From: Chytridium lagenaria
Taxonomy: Eukaryota > Chytridiomycota > Chytridiomycetes > Chytridiales > Chytridiaceae
Length of the DNA: 64,000 bases
Assembly (NCBI GenBank): GCA_025449115.1
Contig: JAHLKC010000088.1
Location: 62,001-126,000, forward strand
Reading direction: 5' to 3'
Of this stretch, positions 36,411-48,474 are shown one piece after another (position 1 is the first letter of the stretch; each line of letters opens with the position of its first letter). The position numbers and the translations under genes are program-made. Below the pieces are notes generated by a model. That model saw only the letters and a list, made by a program, of their open reading frames with translations, did no database searches and had not been told where the DNA came from.

Positions 36411-37356
36411 GGAGTTGGAAACAGAGCAGGGCCTGAGTGGACAGAAATATGGCGGAGTGAGTATTTGAAGGGAAGGGGCGGCGGGAGGGGCCGGGGGTGG
36501 TTCAAAAGTAAATAAAAGTCAAGTCGGAGAAAGCGAGATCCTGTCATCCCACCGACTCTCAAAAACAAGTGCGAGGGTTTGGCCCCTCCGCATTCCGCAG
36601 GTTTTTTTTTCTAAATATAACGACGAGCCCTGGCCCCTTTTTTTGACGTTTATAGAAAAATAGGGTCGAAAAGAGGACGTCAAAGTGACTTTGTGAGGCT
36701 GGGGGATCATTGAAAGCGTACCAGGAGGTTGGAATTAGAGCGGCGGGAAAGACACGAGGGTGAGGGGTACAGCGCCAACCTGCTGAAAGCAGGTACCTGG
36801 CATCGAAACCAGGAAAAAGTATCAATGAACCACCCTTCACTTTCAAACAAACCCCCAAGCAGCACGCTGTTTCGCCAATTCCCTGCTTGCGGGGCACGCG
36901 AGTGACGCGACCGACAAGGGGTGTTTGGGGAGGATCCAAGAAAATCACGTCAGTCAAGCAAGCACAAAAGGCGGGTCTCTGTTCGGACATGGGTCGGACA
37001 AATCTATCTGACTTTTGTCTTGTTTTTTATCAACGAGTGCACCCTGGACCGCATTGGAGTCCTTGACCCGTCAACCCGTTGAGGACGTCGTCCTCCGTAT
37101 GCCTTGTCCCTGAATCTCTCCCTGTTGCTCGTTTTGAGTGTTCAAAGACTGCCCACTACTATCCCTGTCTAGAATGACCTGGGGACACGATCACTTTAAA
37201 ACAAATCATACTGATAAAAATACTGTTTATTCTTTCCTGTAATTAGTCGTCTGTCTACTCCAATAAATACTTGATACACTCAACATAAGAACATCCCGTC
37301 TTTCTATACAGAAAAGCAGCACGCTTGAAACAAAAGGAAAATATAATAAAAACCAT
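36411..37356. other. Intergenic between the cyclin and the exon-duplicated gene
   Basis: This 946-bp gap holds a 143-codon minus frame at 36559-36990 with no recognisable domain, kept out of the gene list. Palindromic stretches occur near 36778-36815 and 37060-37105, but neither forms a complete tRNA or another known RNA. Confidence 0.35.
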
Positions 37357-40300
37357 TCAAAAACCGCACAACACCCCCTCCACAACCTCCATCCCACTCT
37401 TACCAACCGCCCATCCCGCAACATTCACAGCCACATCCGTAAACATTCCAAAATAACTTTTCCGAGTTGGTTTAGGAGGTTCGACGGATGGCAGGTTCCT
37501 CATATATGCCGGAATGCGATGAACGGGCAAAGAGTTGGGAGCATGGATGCCGCCGCCGCGATAAGGGGGTTGTACCCATTCGTCAGTGGGGTTAGGGGGA
37601 GGGGGTAATCCTTTCATAAGATGAGGGGGGGTAAGGAGGGTGCGATGGAGGGGTTCTTCGTCTTCAGGTTCGTTGGGGTCGGCGATGAGATAGATGAGGA
37701 GGGATCTTACTTTGGAGAAGAGGGTTGAGCGGGTGGGAGGGGTAGGCGCGGGGGGGGAGATGGAGGGGGAGGGGGGATTTGTTACCATCGCTGTCATCTT
37801 TGCCGTCCTTGTCGTCCTTGAGAAGATCGGTGGACGACGTCGCGGTAGACATGCCACCGTCGACGAGAGTTGCGGATGAGTTAGAGGTTGCGAGGGGGTA
37901 TACAGGGCCATCTTTAAAAAGGCATGGACAAGGGATTCGGTCCTAATAAAGGGGATAATGAGGTTAATTTGATGCCTTTGTAATCAGAAAAAGGAAGGAT
38001 GGGATGCACTTACAAGTTCTCGGCGTGATCTAACACCGAGGAGCCGTTGATCCCGGTCACTGCTGATAACCACACGATTGGGCTGATCGCGATGGAAGCC
38101 ATCGGGATAACCACGAAAGCCGCGATGATCGGGGCGCAAAGCGTCATGGCGGAGAGCGCAACAGGAAGAGTGCGGAAGAGATGGAAGATAGTTGGGGTGG
38201 TAGTTGGGGTGGAGTCCGTTTGGCCATGGGTGTACTTGACCATATCGGTGCACGTGTTGGGGAGCCCCGTCGCCATCGTTGATGGACAAAACATCATCAA
38301 GGACAGAGTGAGGGCAATCAAACCAAATACGAGCGAGAGACTCGGTGCTAGATAAAAGTAAATCTAGAATGGTGAGTTTTTGAAATAAGTTGAAAGAGAA
38401 AAAAAGGATTCACACAGTACTTACATCTCCTCTATTTGAAGCAAGAGCATAGCTCCATTGATAGCAGTCTGTTCGACTAAACCAGGCGATCGCTTCAGCG
38501 AAGTCCATCGTGGTCGAAAGCGCCCGGATGTCAGGAGAACATAAGCCATAGTTGGGGGGGCAATGGAGAAGTTGCGGAGATAATGGGAGGAGTTGTAACC
38601 GCCGTTATACTTAACCATGGTGGTGCAGGTGTTGGGGGGGCCAGAGTTGGAGCGGATGATGGACCATACCATATTTATGGAAAGATGAAAAATCATCATA
38701 CCAAACCGTTCCAGCAACCGGACTCGGAGCTGTCAAAAACAAGAAGAGGTGAGTCCATCGAAAAGTTTATATGGTACAGAGAAGAAAGAGAGGAAGAATA
38801 CTTACGTCATCTCTGCCTTCTTCCACACAAAAGCTCCGTGAATCCTTGATGCCAACCAAGCGGTCAACGTGGGAATTGTGCTCGACGCGATCGAAGCAAC
38901 AATAATGGGAGAGCAAATGGCTAGCGTGGGGAGGGCAATAGGAAGGACACGGAGGAGGCGGATAGTGTTGTCGACGTCGCTGTGCTTGACAAGGGCTCTG
39001 CCAAAAGACTTGAGGTCGCCGTCGCCGTCATCGTCGTCGTCGTCGTCATCAACGAGGCTGATGGTGGAGGATGAGCTATGCGACCAAACCTCATCAACGA
39101 AAGATTCGGCACTGAACGAAATAAAGGTGAGTTACTTGAATAATAAGTAGTAATGAGAATAGAAGGTACTTACATTGCCTCGGCCTTTTGCACCACGACA
39201 GCTCCATAAATGCCGCTCTTGGACGCTAACCACGAGACAACGGGGGTATGACGTTTGACTCGATGGGGATAGCGGCGGAGGCGATTAAAATCGGCGAAGT
39301 CAAAAGCAACACAGGGAGGGCAACGGGGAGGGCGCAAATAAGTCCGACGGTCCATTGAGCGGTGGTCCAGCTTTGGGTGACAGGGGACGCACTGTTAGTG
39401 GAGACTGTGGTAGCAAGGTTGACGGGAGGTGTTGGGGGGTATGGGGTTAGGGGGGTAGGGGTGTGTCGTCGGTGCTTATCTCAGGCTGGACGTTGGTGTT
39501 GACGTTGTTGTTGATCTCAGGCTGGATGTTGTGGTCGACGTTGGGGTCAATGTTGGGCTCGTTCATGTTTCTCCTCGGGGACAGTGTTAGGAGATGTGCT
39601 TCCTGAAGCGAAGGTGTCCATATTGGCGTTGGAGCCTTGAGCAGAGGTGGTGTGGATGGGAGAGGTGGTCATAGCAAGTTCAGTGGTTCCAAGAGATTCC
39701 ATTGTAGGGGTGGTCTCAAGAATGCTCTCATCCTTCTCAATCACGGTCGACGGACCTCCAACGTTGTCAATCAATTTAACTCCGTTCATGGTGATCGCGC
39801 CCTCAATCATAGCAGAGCTGGAGGCATGGGCGGTGAGATTGTCACGAGGAGTGGATAACCCAACCATGTTGTTGTCGATGGCGTTGTCAACAGTAGTGTC
39901 GATGGGGTTGCGGGAGCATGGTGCTGACTTCGACTGCTGGAGCGATGGGAGCACTGGCGGGGCTGACGTCAATGTTGCTAGCGTCAACGGATGACTGAAC
40001 CTCCACGTCAGACTTGTCAGCCGGGAGGGTGTGCTGTCGGCAACCTTGGTGGCCTCATCGGAGGGCTTCTTGGAGCTGTTCTTGATGCCTGACTGGTAGT
40101 AGGTGGACCGCATGTACACCACACCCCTGGAATCTTCCCCGGGACGAGCTGGGTGGAGGCCGGAGGGTCGACCTTGATGCCCTGGTCCTTGGGAAGCGGA
40201 TGCCATAGGACTGACGTCGTTCTTGGACCCAAGCGAGACGATTGTTGCGAGCAGAGGACGCCTGATCAGTTGGGTTAGTCAATGGTTGGTGAGGACAACA

Positions 40301-40501
40301 AAAGGTATGTTTAGGTGGGTTATGTGTGGGTAATGGTGCGGTGTTTCTTACCATGTCTGAGCTCATCGACATGGCTGCCTTAACGGGAGCCTGGAGAGTA
40401 GGCGCAGCGATAGCTTCAATGGGTGGAAGCAAGAAGCTGGAGTGAGGATAGGGTCAACAGCCCTCTTGTTGGAGTATTTGTTTCTTAATTTTCGCAAACA
40501 T
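37357..40501 (-). CDS. Unrecognised multipass protein built from tandemly duplicated exons
   Basis: The proposed gene starts at MFAKIKKQ (40501) and runs through a disordered Ser/Thr/Asn-rich region to hydrophobic units. The exon ending at 39174 carries LPVALPVLLLTSPILIASAA then WLASKSGIYGAVVVQKAEA. Exon B (39111-38806) carries LPIALPTLAICSPIIVASIA then WLASRIHGAFVWKKAEM. Exon D (38347-38014) carries LPVALSAMTLCAPIIAAFVV. Exon C (38729-38425) is a more diverged, frame-broken copy. All introns after these exons are phase 2, and each next exon restarts with (A/S/T)-E-S: AES, SES, TES, TES. Exon B has an Asp run (39025-39050). The last exon (37942-37357) is Pro-rich with a final hydrophobic segment. 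Frame changes occur near 39540, 39470, 39245, 38670, 38540, 38250 and 37885. No family is recognised. Confidence 0.6.
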
Positions 40502-41286
40502 GGTGGGTCAATGAAGAGAATAATGAGGAGGCATAAAGAGGATTAATGGTCTTTTTATATGTGCAGAAAGGAGGGCTGTCCAAAGAGGAGGATGGGGACA
40601 GATGTTTGTTTGTTTGTTTACAGTGATTGCCGCGGCATATCGCGTAGATCCACCCCCAACATGCCAGTGCATCAACATACTTTATTTAAGATTTTGCTGA
40701 TAGGAATAGGGAGTCGGAGGAGGAGACGCGGGCGGCCAGGCGGTGGGGGACTGTAAATCATTTCCGCCGTATGTGATTTTAGCAAATGAGTGGAAGGGTC
40801 TTTTGTTTTTTCTCAAAAATCTACATTTTACGAAGGTCAAAAAAATGGTCGCGCATTCTTTTTTCTCTTTTTTTTCCCCCTTTCATTTGTTTTCATTTTA
40901 TTTTTATTCTTTGACTTTCATTACCTGTTGGTTTGTATCCTTGAGGCAAAGGCCTTGCTCATTTTGCTAGTCCCCTGGACGAGAAGCAAGTTGATGACGG
41001 CTCTTATGCAATTAATAAATGGGAAGACCGTCGTTGAGTCCCGAGTGCTAAAAAGAAATGAATCTTGTGTAATCTGATCCATACCGTTGGTAACATGAAT
41101 TACCTTTGGTTCTTCTTAGTATCACGTGAGATGTAGTGAGTCACACCAAAAAGAGCCCAGTCTGTAAAACTAAGAGAATTTGTTTGTGCAACATTCAGCC
41201 TCAGGCCTTTCTCTCTTATTCAGGAATTCTTTCCTGCTTGTTTTTTCACTGTCCACAAGGTCACCTCAGGAGACAACACCTCAAAA
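40502..41286. other. Divergent intergenic region, exon-duplicated gene and fasciclin gene
   Basis: This 785-bp gap between divergent genes should hold both promoters. A long T-rich tract lies at 40857-40925. No RNA gene or mobile element was found. Confidence 0.4.
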
Positions 41287-42900
41287 ATGATGTCCATCAC
41301 CTCGTTGATCACAGTGGCCGTCATGGCCGCAACTCTCTCATCTCAAGTCTCTGCTCAGACTCAATCCATCGGGCAGATTGTCAGGGTGAGCATATATTGT
41401 TAAGAAACAGCCTTGGAGGAGGTGGGAGGCTGAAATTGCTTTTTTCCTAGAGCTTGGCAACGACTCCTTCCAACTTCAGGTACCAGGAATATGCCTACAC
41501 CCTTGCAGAGGGTGGAAGAGGGTACGAGTCGGTTTGGGATGACCCTGGATACCATGTAAGAGGGCATTTCGACTCTTGCTTTGCTTTTAAGGTGATGCTG
41601 AAGGGTGGCTTGTTGTATAGGTGCTGTTCATTCCTTCGGACCGTGCATACAGAAACGAGGATGCACCTGTTAATGCGACTCGTACGCAGTTTCCAAAGGT
41701 GACTGCTCCCAATGGAATTTTGTTCCAGATGAACCGTAAGTTCAGTGAATGCTTTGGTGGTTGTGGTCTGATTTATGTCCTTTTGTAGACCCTGCTGGTG
41801 TTGTCGCCCCTATCAAGACGACAAAGGAAGTCAACTACGCTTTCTTTTTTAAAGACTACAAGAACCGAACGGCTGTCGCCTACGATGACTTTAGTGAGTT
41901 TTTTCACCCACATCCACCTTTACTTTGAAACCCACCGCTTCACTTCCACTTACCTTTTTTTTAGACCACGGCGGCCCTATGGAAAAAGAAAGCTACGGTT
42001 GTCTTGCAGGTCGCGATGGCCGTCAACTTCGTTACTGGACCGGCGTCGAAGGTCCCAACAACATGGAAAATTCCTGCTGTGCTGTTGATGTGATTGATGC
42101 GACGAACGGGGTTATCTTTGTGACAGAATGCCCAGTGATGGCGCCACCGCCTTGGACGGATGTGTTGGACGTGAATGCGATGACGCTCTTTAAGGGGTAT
42201 ATCCAAAAGTCTGGGTTTGATAAGATTTTGAATGCGCAGCCAAAGGGGGTCTACGGGAAATACACTGTGTAAGTTTAAGAGTTTCTCTTGCATTTGCCTT
42301 ACATCCCGGTTTTTTTATATTTTTATTTACTCTTTTACTGTATTGGATAACTGATGATTTTTGAACAGCTTTGCTCCAAAAGACGAAACCCTCTTTGCTC
42401 TCCAATCCCAACTCAACGCCTACACCGACTCCCAGCTCAAAGCCTGGGTCGCCAACCACATTGTCGAAGGCCATTACCCCTACCTCGCAACGTACTACGG
42501 CGCCTCTTCAGTCCGCACGCTCCTTGGTGAAACCATCAACCTCTCCGGCACATCCTACTCCACTTCCTCTGGTGCTCGCGCTGAACTCGATTGGCCATGG
42601 GATCTTACCTCTGACGCTGGTCACTTTTTGTTTTTGACAAGTGGCGTTTTGACTCCCAGTGAGGCTAATCGTAATGGATCGCCGGGGTTGAGTGCGTTGC
42701 TTGGGGAGGGGGTTGTGAGTACAACGACGACGACCGTGCCAGGGACTACTGCTGCGCCGACGGCTTCAGTGACGGCTTCAATCGTGGCGCCGAGTGCGGC
42801 TGCGAGCACCACTGCGACCAAGACGGGTGGAGCTGTGGGTGCTGGGGCGTCGGCTTTGTCGTTTATGGGAGCTGTTGTTGCTGCGTTGTTCCTTTTTTAG
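41287..42900 (+). CDS. GPI-like surface protein with a fasciclin (FAS1) domain
   Basis: Six exons (41287-41385, 41451-41555, 41621-41735, 41789-41893, 41965-42268, 42369-42900) sum to 1260 nt, an intact frame of 419 residues. A signal peptide (TVAVMAATLSSQVSAQ) leads into two FAS1-like parts. The first includes VLFIPSDRAYRNEDAP. The second is more typical: GYIQKSGFDKILNAQPKGVY, then YTVFAPKDETLFALQ, then NHIVEGHYPYLATYY and RTLLGETINLSG. The C-terminus is Thr/Ala/Ser-rich (TTTTTVPGTTAAPTASVT) and ends in a hydrophobic tail (LSFMGAVVAALFLF), as in GPI-anchored wall proteins. FAS1 proteins mediate adhesion, which is inferred here. No frame breaks are present, in contrast to its neighbours. Confidence 0.88.
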
Positions 42901-43500
42901 AGTTGTTCCCTCTTTTTCCTTTCTTTTTTTTTTGTTTAGTGTTTGAAAAGTACTAGATGGATAGTTGTTTTTATGTAGTTTTGAGCCAGTTAATGTATCT
43001 TTTCCCAATATTTTTGGTTTTAAAAGGTCTACATCTTTGGCTTGCGGATACAGTTTTAAATACAGTAACGTATGAGCAAGTTATTCAGGTTAAATCTTTA
43101 TAGGTAGGCTTTATAAAGATCGCCAGCGTCGCCAGCGATGGGATCGGTACGCTGTATCAAGGAAGAAGACGTACCTTCAGGTGACCGCTCGCCGTCCTTT
43201 GAAGTTCCTTCCATCTTCAGCCCCAAGGGCGTGATTACCTTCCTCAGGCTGACTCAGAATGTAAAAATCTTGTTTCGAACGACAGGGGGTAGTGCAACTT
43301 GGCGGCAACAACCCAACCCAAACCCTCTTAAATCTTATTCCTTGCGGCATCGGCACCGTCTCCCATCTCCCGCTCCAACGGTCCCCTGCGAATTCTCACC
43401 CCTCCATTCAACAAGCGTCACCTAAAACCCATGCGACTTCCAACACTTAAACCTAGCATCTCAAAAACCGGACGTCGATCCATTTCCCAACCATCAACCA
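42901..43500. other. Intergenic between the fasciclin and peroxidase genes
   Basis: This 600-bp gap includes T-rich sequence just after the fasciclin stop and a CT-rich leader before the peroxidase ATG. The peroxidase frame extends upstream to 43431 without conserved content. No RNA gene was seen. Confidence 0.4.
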
Positions 43501-44791
43501 TGCTCTCCATCATCACCCTCACATGCCTCCTCTTCACCCTCGTCACCGCCCAAGACGCATCCCCAGAACCCACCTCCACAACCCCTTCATCAACCGAAAA
43601 CCCCAACCCTCATCCACCTCCCCATCCCAAACGCCTCCATCATCAGCCGCACAGCCGACATCATCACCTTCAACATCAACACACCAGGAGGATGTCTCTT
43701 CCAAAAAGCCGATCTCCCCAACAACCCCTCCCAAAACCTCGCCGCTCTCTGGCTTCGCGCCCTATTCCACGATGCCGGCACCTACGACGCATCCACACAA
43801 ACAGGGGGGTTAGACGATCCCTCAACATAGCTGCTGAACTCGTTCACGATGAAAACAAGGGCCTAGAAATGTCGTTAACGACTCGGTTTGTGGATAACCT
43901 TGAAAACATTGTAAACGTGTCATTAAGCGATGCCGATCAAATCGCAATGGGGGCTGCGATCACTGTTCGGCATTGTGGTGGTCCCAATGTGGTGTTTCGA
44001 CCAGGTCGTGGGGATGTACCGAAATCAGCACCGAATGATATCAAGCTCCTTGCTGGGGATCCGTTTGCGCCGTACGCGGATGTGCTTGCGTCGTTTGAAC
44101 GGATGGGGTTGGATAAACTTGATATGATGGTGTTGACGACGGGGAGTCATACGATGGGGGGAGCGCATAGAGCGATTTCACCAAAGGTCACGAATGAGAC
44201 GTTTGCGCCGTTTGATGATACGCCTGGGGTTTTTGATAATGATGTGTTTAAGAGGGTGTTGGAGGGACGGTGTGTGTTGAAATTGATTGTGCGTTTAAAG
44301 AGGATGCAGAGTTGAAGGGGTATATGGAACGGTGAGCATTATTCCTAATTTTATACGTATTCCTTCTCTTTCGTTATCTTATTTCTTATTTCTTTTATTT
44401 TGCTACGCTTCAATCAATTTATTCATTCATTTTTTTAACGAAAACTGACCACTTGATTGATATCTTTCAGCTACGCCGCCGACCAACAAGCCTTCTTTGA
44501 CCAATACCTCCTCTCTTTCGATAAAATGATGAACCTCACTCATCTCCTCTTCGGTGCCATCGCCGAGTTCCCTGTTCCCGTCCACCGAAATTCATGTACG
44601 AGGGTGATCTTGCGGCCGTGAGACGTGGAATGGGGTTACCCCCTCTCACCACCACCACAGCGACAACTCGACCTACGAGTACGAGTACACCGGCGGGACA
44701 GGCAAAGAGTGGGGCGGGTGAGAAGGGGTGTAGATTTGCAAAGGCGTTTGCGGTGGGTGCTGTTGGAGCGGTTTTGGGGATGGGTGTTTAG
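43501..44791 (+). CDS. Secreted heme peroxidase (plant-fungal-bacterial peroxidase superfamily)
   Basis: The protein begins with a signal peptide, MLSIITLTCLLFTLVTAQ, at 43501, chosen over the in-frame ATG at 43431. The distal heme pocket is visible as LWLRALFHDAGTYDAST after frame correction, with Arg and catalytic His. AMGAAITVRHCGGPNVVFRPGR and the proximal-His segment TGSHTMGGAHRAISPK follow in the expected order. The final exon after an intron (about 44333-44469) reads YAADQQAFFDQYLLSFDKMM. A Thr-rich stretch and hydrophobic tail (FAVGAVGAVLGMGV) end the protein and could be a GPI signal. Frame changes lie near 43610, 43740, 43825, 44280 and 44600. Such enzymes oxidise substrates with H2O2; the substrate is unknown. 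It is closest in pattern to class II-like secreted fungal peroxidases, not tested. Confidence 0.8.
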
Positions 44792-45183
44792 GTTGGGAGT
44801 TTTTATAAGGTTAACATAACTCTGTTGGTTTTTTTTTAATCTCAGGTAATATAAATACTGAATCTCTATGATAAATAAAATCCACTCAGTTTTCATCTTA
44901 CATTTCTTAACGTACATAAAATAAAAAAAGCCGAAACCGGAGTATAAATTTATAAAGCTTTGATATATTTTTTACGCCAAGTCTAAGTGCGAAAACACTT
45001 GCAAAAGTTATGAGGTCTTTCAAAACGTGAATATGAGGTAAACGAAAACAAGCAATCCAAAAAACAAACCGAGAAAAAGCAGACTGAAAAGAAAGGCCGA
45101 GAAAAAAAAAAGTAAAACGCATAAACAGAAACCGAGAAAAGATAAAACGATTAATAAATTATATGAGGCCCAACCCCAATGGT
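44792..45183. other. Convergent intergenic region, peroxidase and P450
   Basis: This 392-bp gap between converging 3' ends is A-rich, with AATAAA-like sequences near 44873 and 44920 on the plus strand. No gene was found. Confidence 0.45.
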
Positions 45184-47440
45184 CTAGCATTCGCGTCTCA
45201 CGAGTTCAACTTCCAACGTTTTAAACCCACACGCAAGGTAAAATGCTTTCACGGGCGTGAAATTCGGTTTCAGTGATACATGGAACCGTTGAAGTGTTCG
45301 AATCAACACGATTTTCGATTCAATGTGCGCGAGTTTCATTCCAATACCTACACATAGACACAACATTAGCCAAGAAAAAGGTAACGACGACCCATAGGCA
45401 ACCCAAAAAAAAAAACAAAAACAATAAAAAAGACAACAAAGTAACAAAACCTTCCAAAGACAACAGAGTAAAGTCCACTCACACTTCATAGGTCCCACCC
45501 CGAACGGTATATACGCGCCTTCCGTGATTTCCACTCCCTCTTCCAACCACCGATCCGGTCGAAACACATCCGCATCGTCCCCCCAATACATTTTATCGGT
45601 ATGAAGCGCCTGAACGTCGAAAAAGGTGTGAACGCCAGAAGGGATACGGTGACCAGAGACTTGGGTTGGGCGGCCAGTGACGCGGGGGACGGTGATAGCG
45701 GAGGGATGGAGACGGAGGGTTTCTTTGAAGAAGGATTCGAGGTAGCTGTGGAGGACAGGAATTGGGAAGAGGGGTTAAAATGAAGGAGGAAGAGATATTT
45801 GGGGAAGGAAGGGGTTACCGGAAGTTCTTGAGGTCGGCGTAGGTAGGTATTCCATCCATTCCAATGACTTCCTCGATTTCGTCCAGCACTTTTTGTAATG
45901 CTTCGGGTTCCGTGCATAACAAATAAAATGCGGCGGTGAGAGCGTACGAAGTCGTGCTATAAAAACCCGTTAGCCAAAGCATTTAATGATGAAGCAATAA
46001 AGAAAAAAAAGGCACTCACTCAAACCCAGCAAACAGCAACCCCAACAATTCACTCATAAGTTCATCCATCGTCATAGTCCCGTTCTCAACGGCATCCAAA
46101 GATGATCACAGATATCTTTACGTGAAGGTTCTTGCGGGGTTTCGGAACGGAGGATTTGCTTTTCCATGACGTAGGGGGATAGGAACGCATAGACTGAGGT
46201 TCGAAGCTGGTCGCTTTTATCAAGACCCTAAACAGAATTAGTAAGGAAGATGAGGGGGAAAAAGGGAGACGTACCACACCCGCCAACCACCAAAACATTC
46301 TTGGAATCCCCGCCCGTTTCACCGCCAAATCCGTCATAGCTCTCAGATCTTTGATGAGCGTGCATTCGTCCATGATGCTCGTCGCAAAGTCCTTTCCAAA
46401 GATCATGTGTCCAATCACGTCGAGGGTGATGGCGGTCATGGCCTATGGAAGAACGGTGAGAAAGAGGGGGGTGAGGGGAATGGGGGGGTGCTTACGTGAC
46501 CCAATTCAACGGGGATAGTGGGTTGGTAGAGGTGAAACGGGAACGTAGAGGGCGAGGAGACGGTCCATGTTGGTGAGGGTGACAGTGAAACCGGTTTTTA
46601 GGTTTGAGGGGAGAAACCTTGAGAAAGGATGCGGCGATGGGGTTTCCAGCGGGGGTCGTTACTGAAGGTATGGTGTGAGTAAAACATGCTGATTGACGAA
46701 AATATAAAAAAAGGTGATTTCTTACCTGGGCATCGTGAAGAGAGCCTGCACGATTTATGGGAAACAAAGGGTTGTAAGCATGAGGGCACACGAAAAATGA
46801 TTTATCAAAAAGGGTTTGCGCTATGTATTCTTACCGAGTCAAAGATGCCGCTGTTTTTGGATTAAGAATGACGGATGACGATGAGAGATGACGGTAGGGG
46901 ATGACGGTTATTAAAAAGGAAACCAGAAGGCACACAAAAAAACTCACACAGCAACGTCCTTGAACGATGTCCCCCTACAAAACAAAGAAAAAATTACATC
47001 AGTACTCCATTAAACAAGGAATGAAAATAATATCTCACCTTGGAAACGATTCACTATCAAACGCATGTTTCGAAACTTCTTTCGCATCCGCAATCATGAG
47101 GAATTCAGCTACAGGACTCCACGCGTACACAACCCTCCCATAACGATCATGCATGTTCATAAAAAAATCCTGTAACCGGTTCTCCTGCGTCATTCTGCAT
47201 CCAATGTATCAGTTTGATGAAAAACAAGAGCCAAGAGGCGACTCACCTCACAAGATCCGGCAACACACCCAACAATGGATGATGTCGTCTTTTGTCAACA
47301 TCGTTGCGTGGACCCGGCATTTTCTTACGATCGTCATGGCGGGGTCGTGACCATAAGAGGATGAGAGCACCTAGGACGGTGCCTGCGAGAGCAGCGGTTC
47401 CAATGTGACTTGTTGTCGTTGATCCGAGAAGCAGTGTCAT
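45184..47440 (-). CDS. Cytochrome P450 monooxygenase
   Basis: The N-terminus (MTLLLGSTTTSHIGTAALAG) is a membrane anchor, followed by a Pro-rich hinge and LLGVLPDLVR at 47440-47247. Core motifs are NDPRWKPHRRILSQGFSP (helix C region), AMTAITLDVIGHMIFGKDF, an I-helix fragment ending TTSYALTAAFYLL, the ExxR motif in KETLRLHPSA, and the PERF-like DVFRPDRWLE. The heme loop is PFGVGPMKCIG, interrupted by an intron after the Cys codon; the usual Arg two residues before the Cys is Met. The C-terminus ends GFKTLEVELVRREC at 45184. Many short exons are used, and frame changes affect the I-helix exon (about 46040-46150) and the helix-C exon (about 46560). The substrate is unknown. Confidence 0.85.
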
Positions 47441-48474
47441 CTATATATCCTCTATTGTCTTTACTGTTGCTTGTTTTAGTTAGCTCTATCGTCGTCTATG
47501 TCTTCTATTCTATATCGTAGTTTGTTTGTCGCAGATGCTATACAACTAAGAGGTCTATCAACTTTGTCGTCGTCGTCGTCGTTATCGTTATCGATGCCGT
47601 CGTTTGATATGAGATATTCTGCTGCTGATGGTATTTCAGATGAGGGCTCATTCGATGTAAAAGAACGCAACTTTTCTCCATCGTGTCTTTTTATACGTCT
47701 TCCTCTTCCTCCTCTCTCTCAAAAAAAAGGAATGAAGCCAGGCTGTTTCCGCCATCGCCCACATCCCGGTAAAAGTCCCCATCCTTCGCCAAACCCCAAC
47801 ATCCGGCTACGTGTCACCATGTACTACCTTTGGATCTGTGTCTTCATCCATTTGTACCACCCTCAAACCTTGTGTCTTTCCCCGTCACTGCCCACTGGTA
47901 ACCTTGGATCGCAGCATGACGCATCCCGTCAATGTTTGGACCCACCTTCTTGCACCCTCTTCAAACTCAAAAACAAGCATCATCGCCTCCCTCATCCCCG
48001 CTTTTGCTTGTTCTGTGTCCCTAGACTCTCCTTGTGCTCGTTTGATGACGGCCATGGAGCGGACGGAGCACGGCATTGGTTTATCCCATGCGAGATTCAT
48101 TGGAGGGTTACAAACACAAACGACTTTTCGCCCTCGTGGGAGCAAAAAAAATGGCCTTTACAGAAATTTATGCGGAGGGCGCGGGTCGAGGCATCATCGT
48201 CTTACATCAAGCAAGGATCACAATTGTGAAGTTGTGATAGGAAAATATTTCCTCATTCATCCTCTGTTCCAAGTTCATAAACATGAGGAACCTCCCACGC
48301 TCGTCAAAATGTAAGAGTTTCATTTCATCCTCCATTTTACTGATCCTTCAAATATTCTGGAAAGCTAAAAAGTGACATGCCAGAGCACGCGGTTGTGCCA
48401 TCCTCAAACCATCACCACAGCAACTTGCTAAAAACATCATCATTTATTCCTTATCACTGATTATATACATAATT
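47441..48474. other. Unassigned region between P450 and POP4
   Basis: This 1-kb stretch holds a 243-codon plus frame at 47498-48229 and an overlapping 86-codon minus frame at 47885-48145. Neither shows a domain or convincing exon structure, so neither is called. A (GTC)n tract at 47563-47582 (Ser/Asp-encoding) is the only repeat. A divergent promoter for the P450 gene is likely near 47441-47500. Confidence 0.35.

Noticed and set aside
36770..36830. tRNA-like arm (CCTGG/CCAGG around a TTCGA-like loop)
   Set aside because: The loop is 8 nt and no matching D-arm, anticodon arm or acceptor stem can be drawn on either strand.
47498..48229. 243-codon plus-strand open frame
   Set aside because: No domain, low-complexity composition, and an equally open frame on the opposite strand; no splice or homology support.
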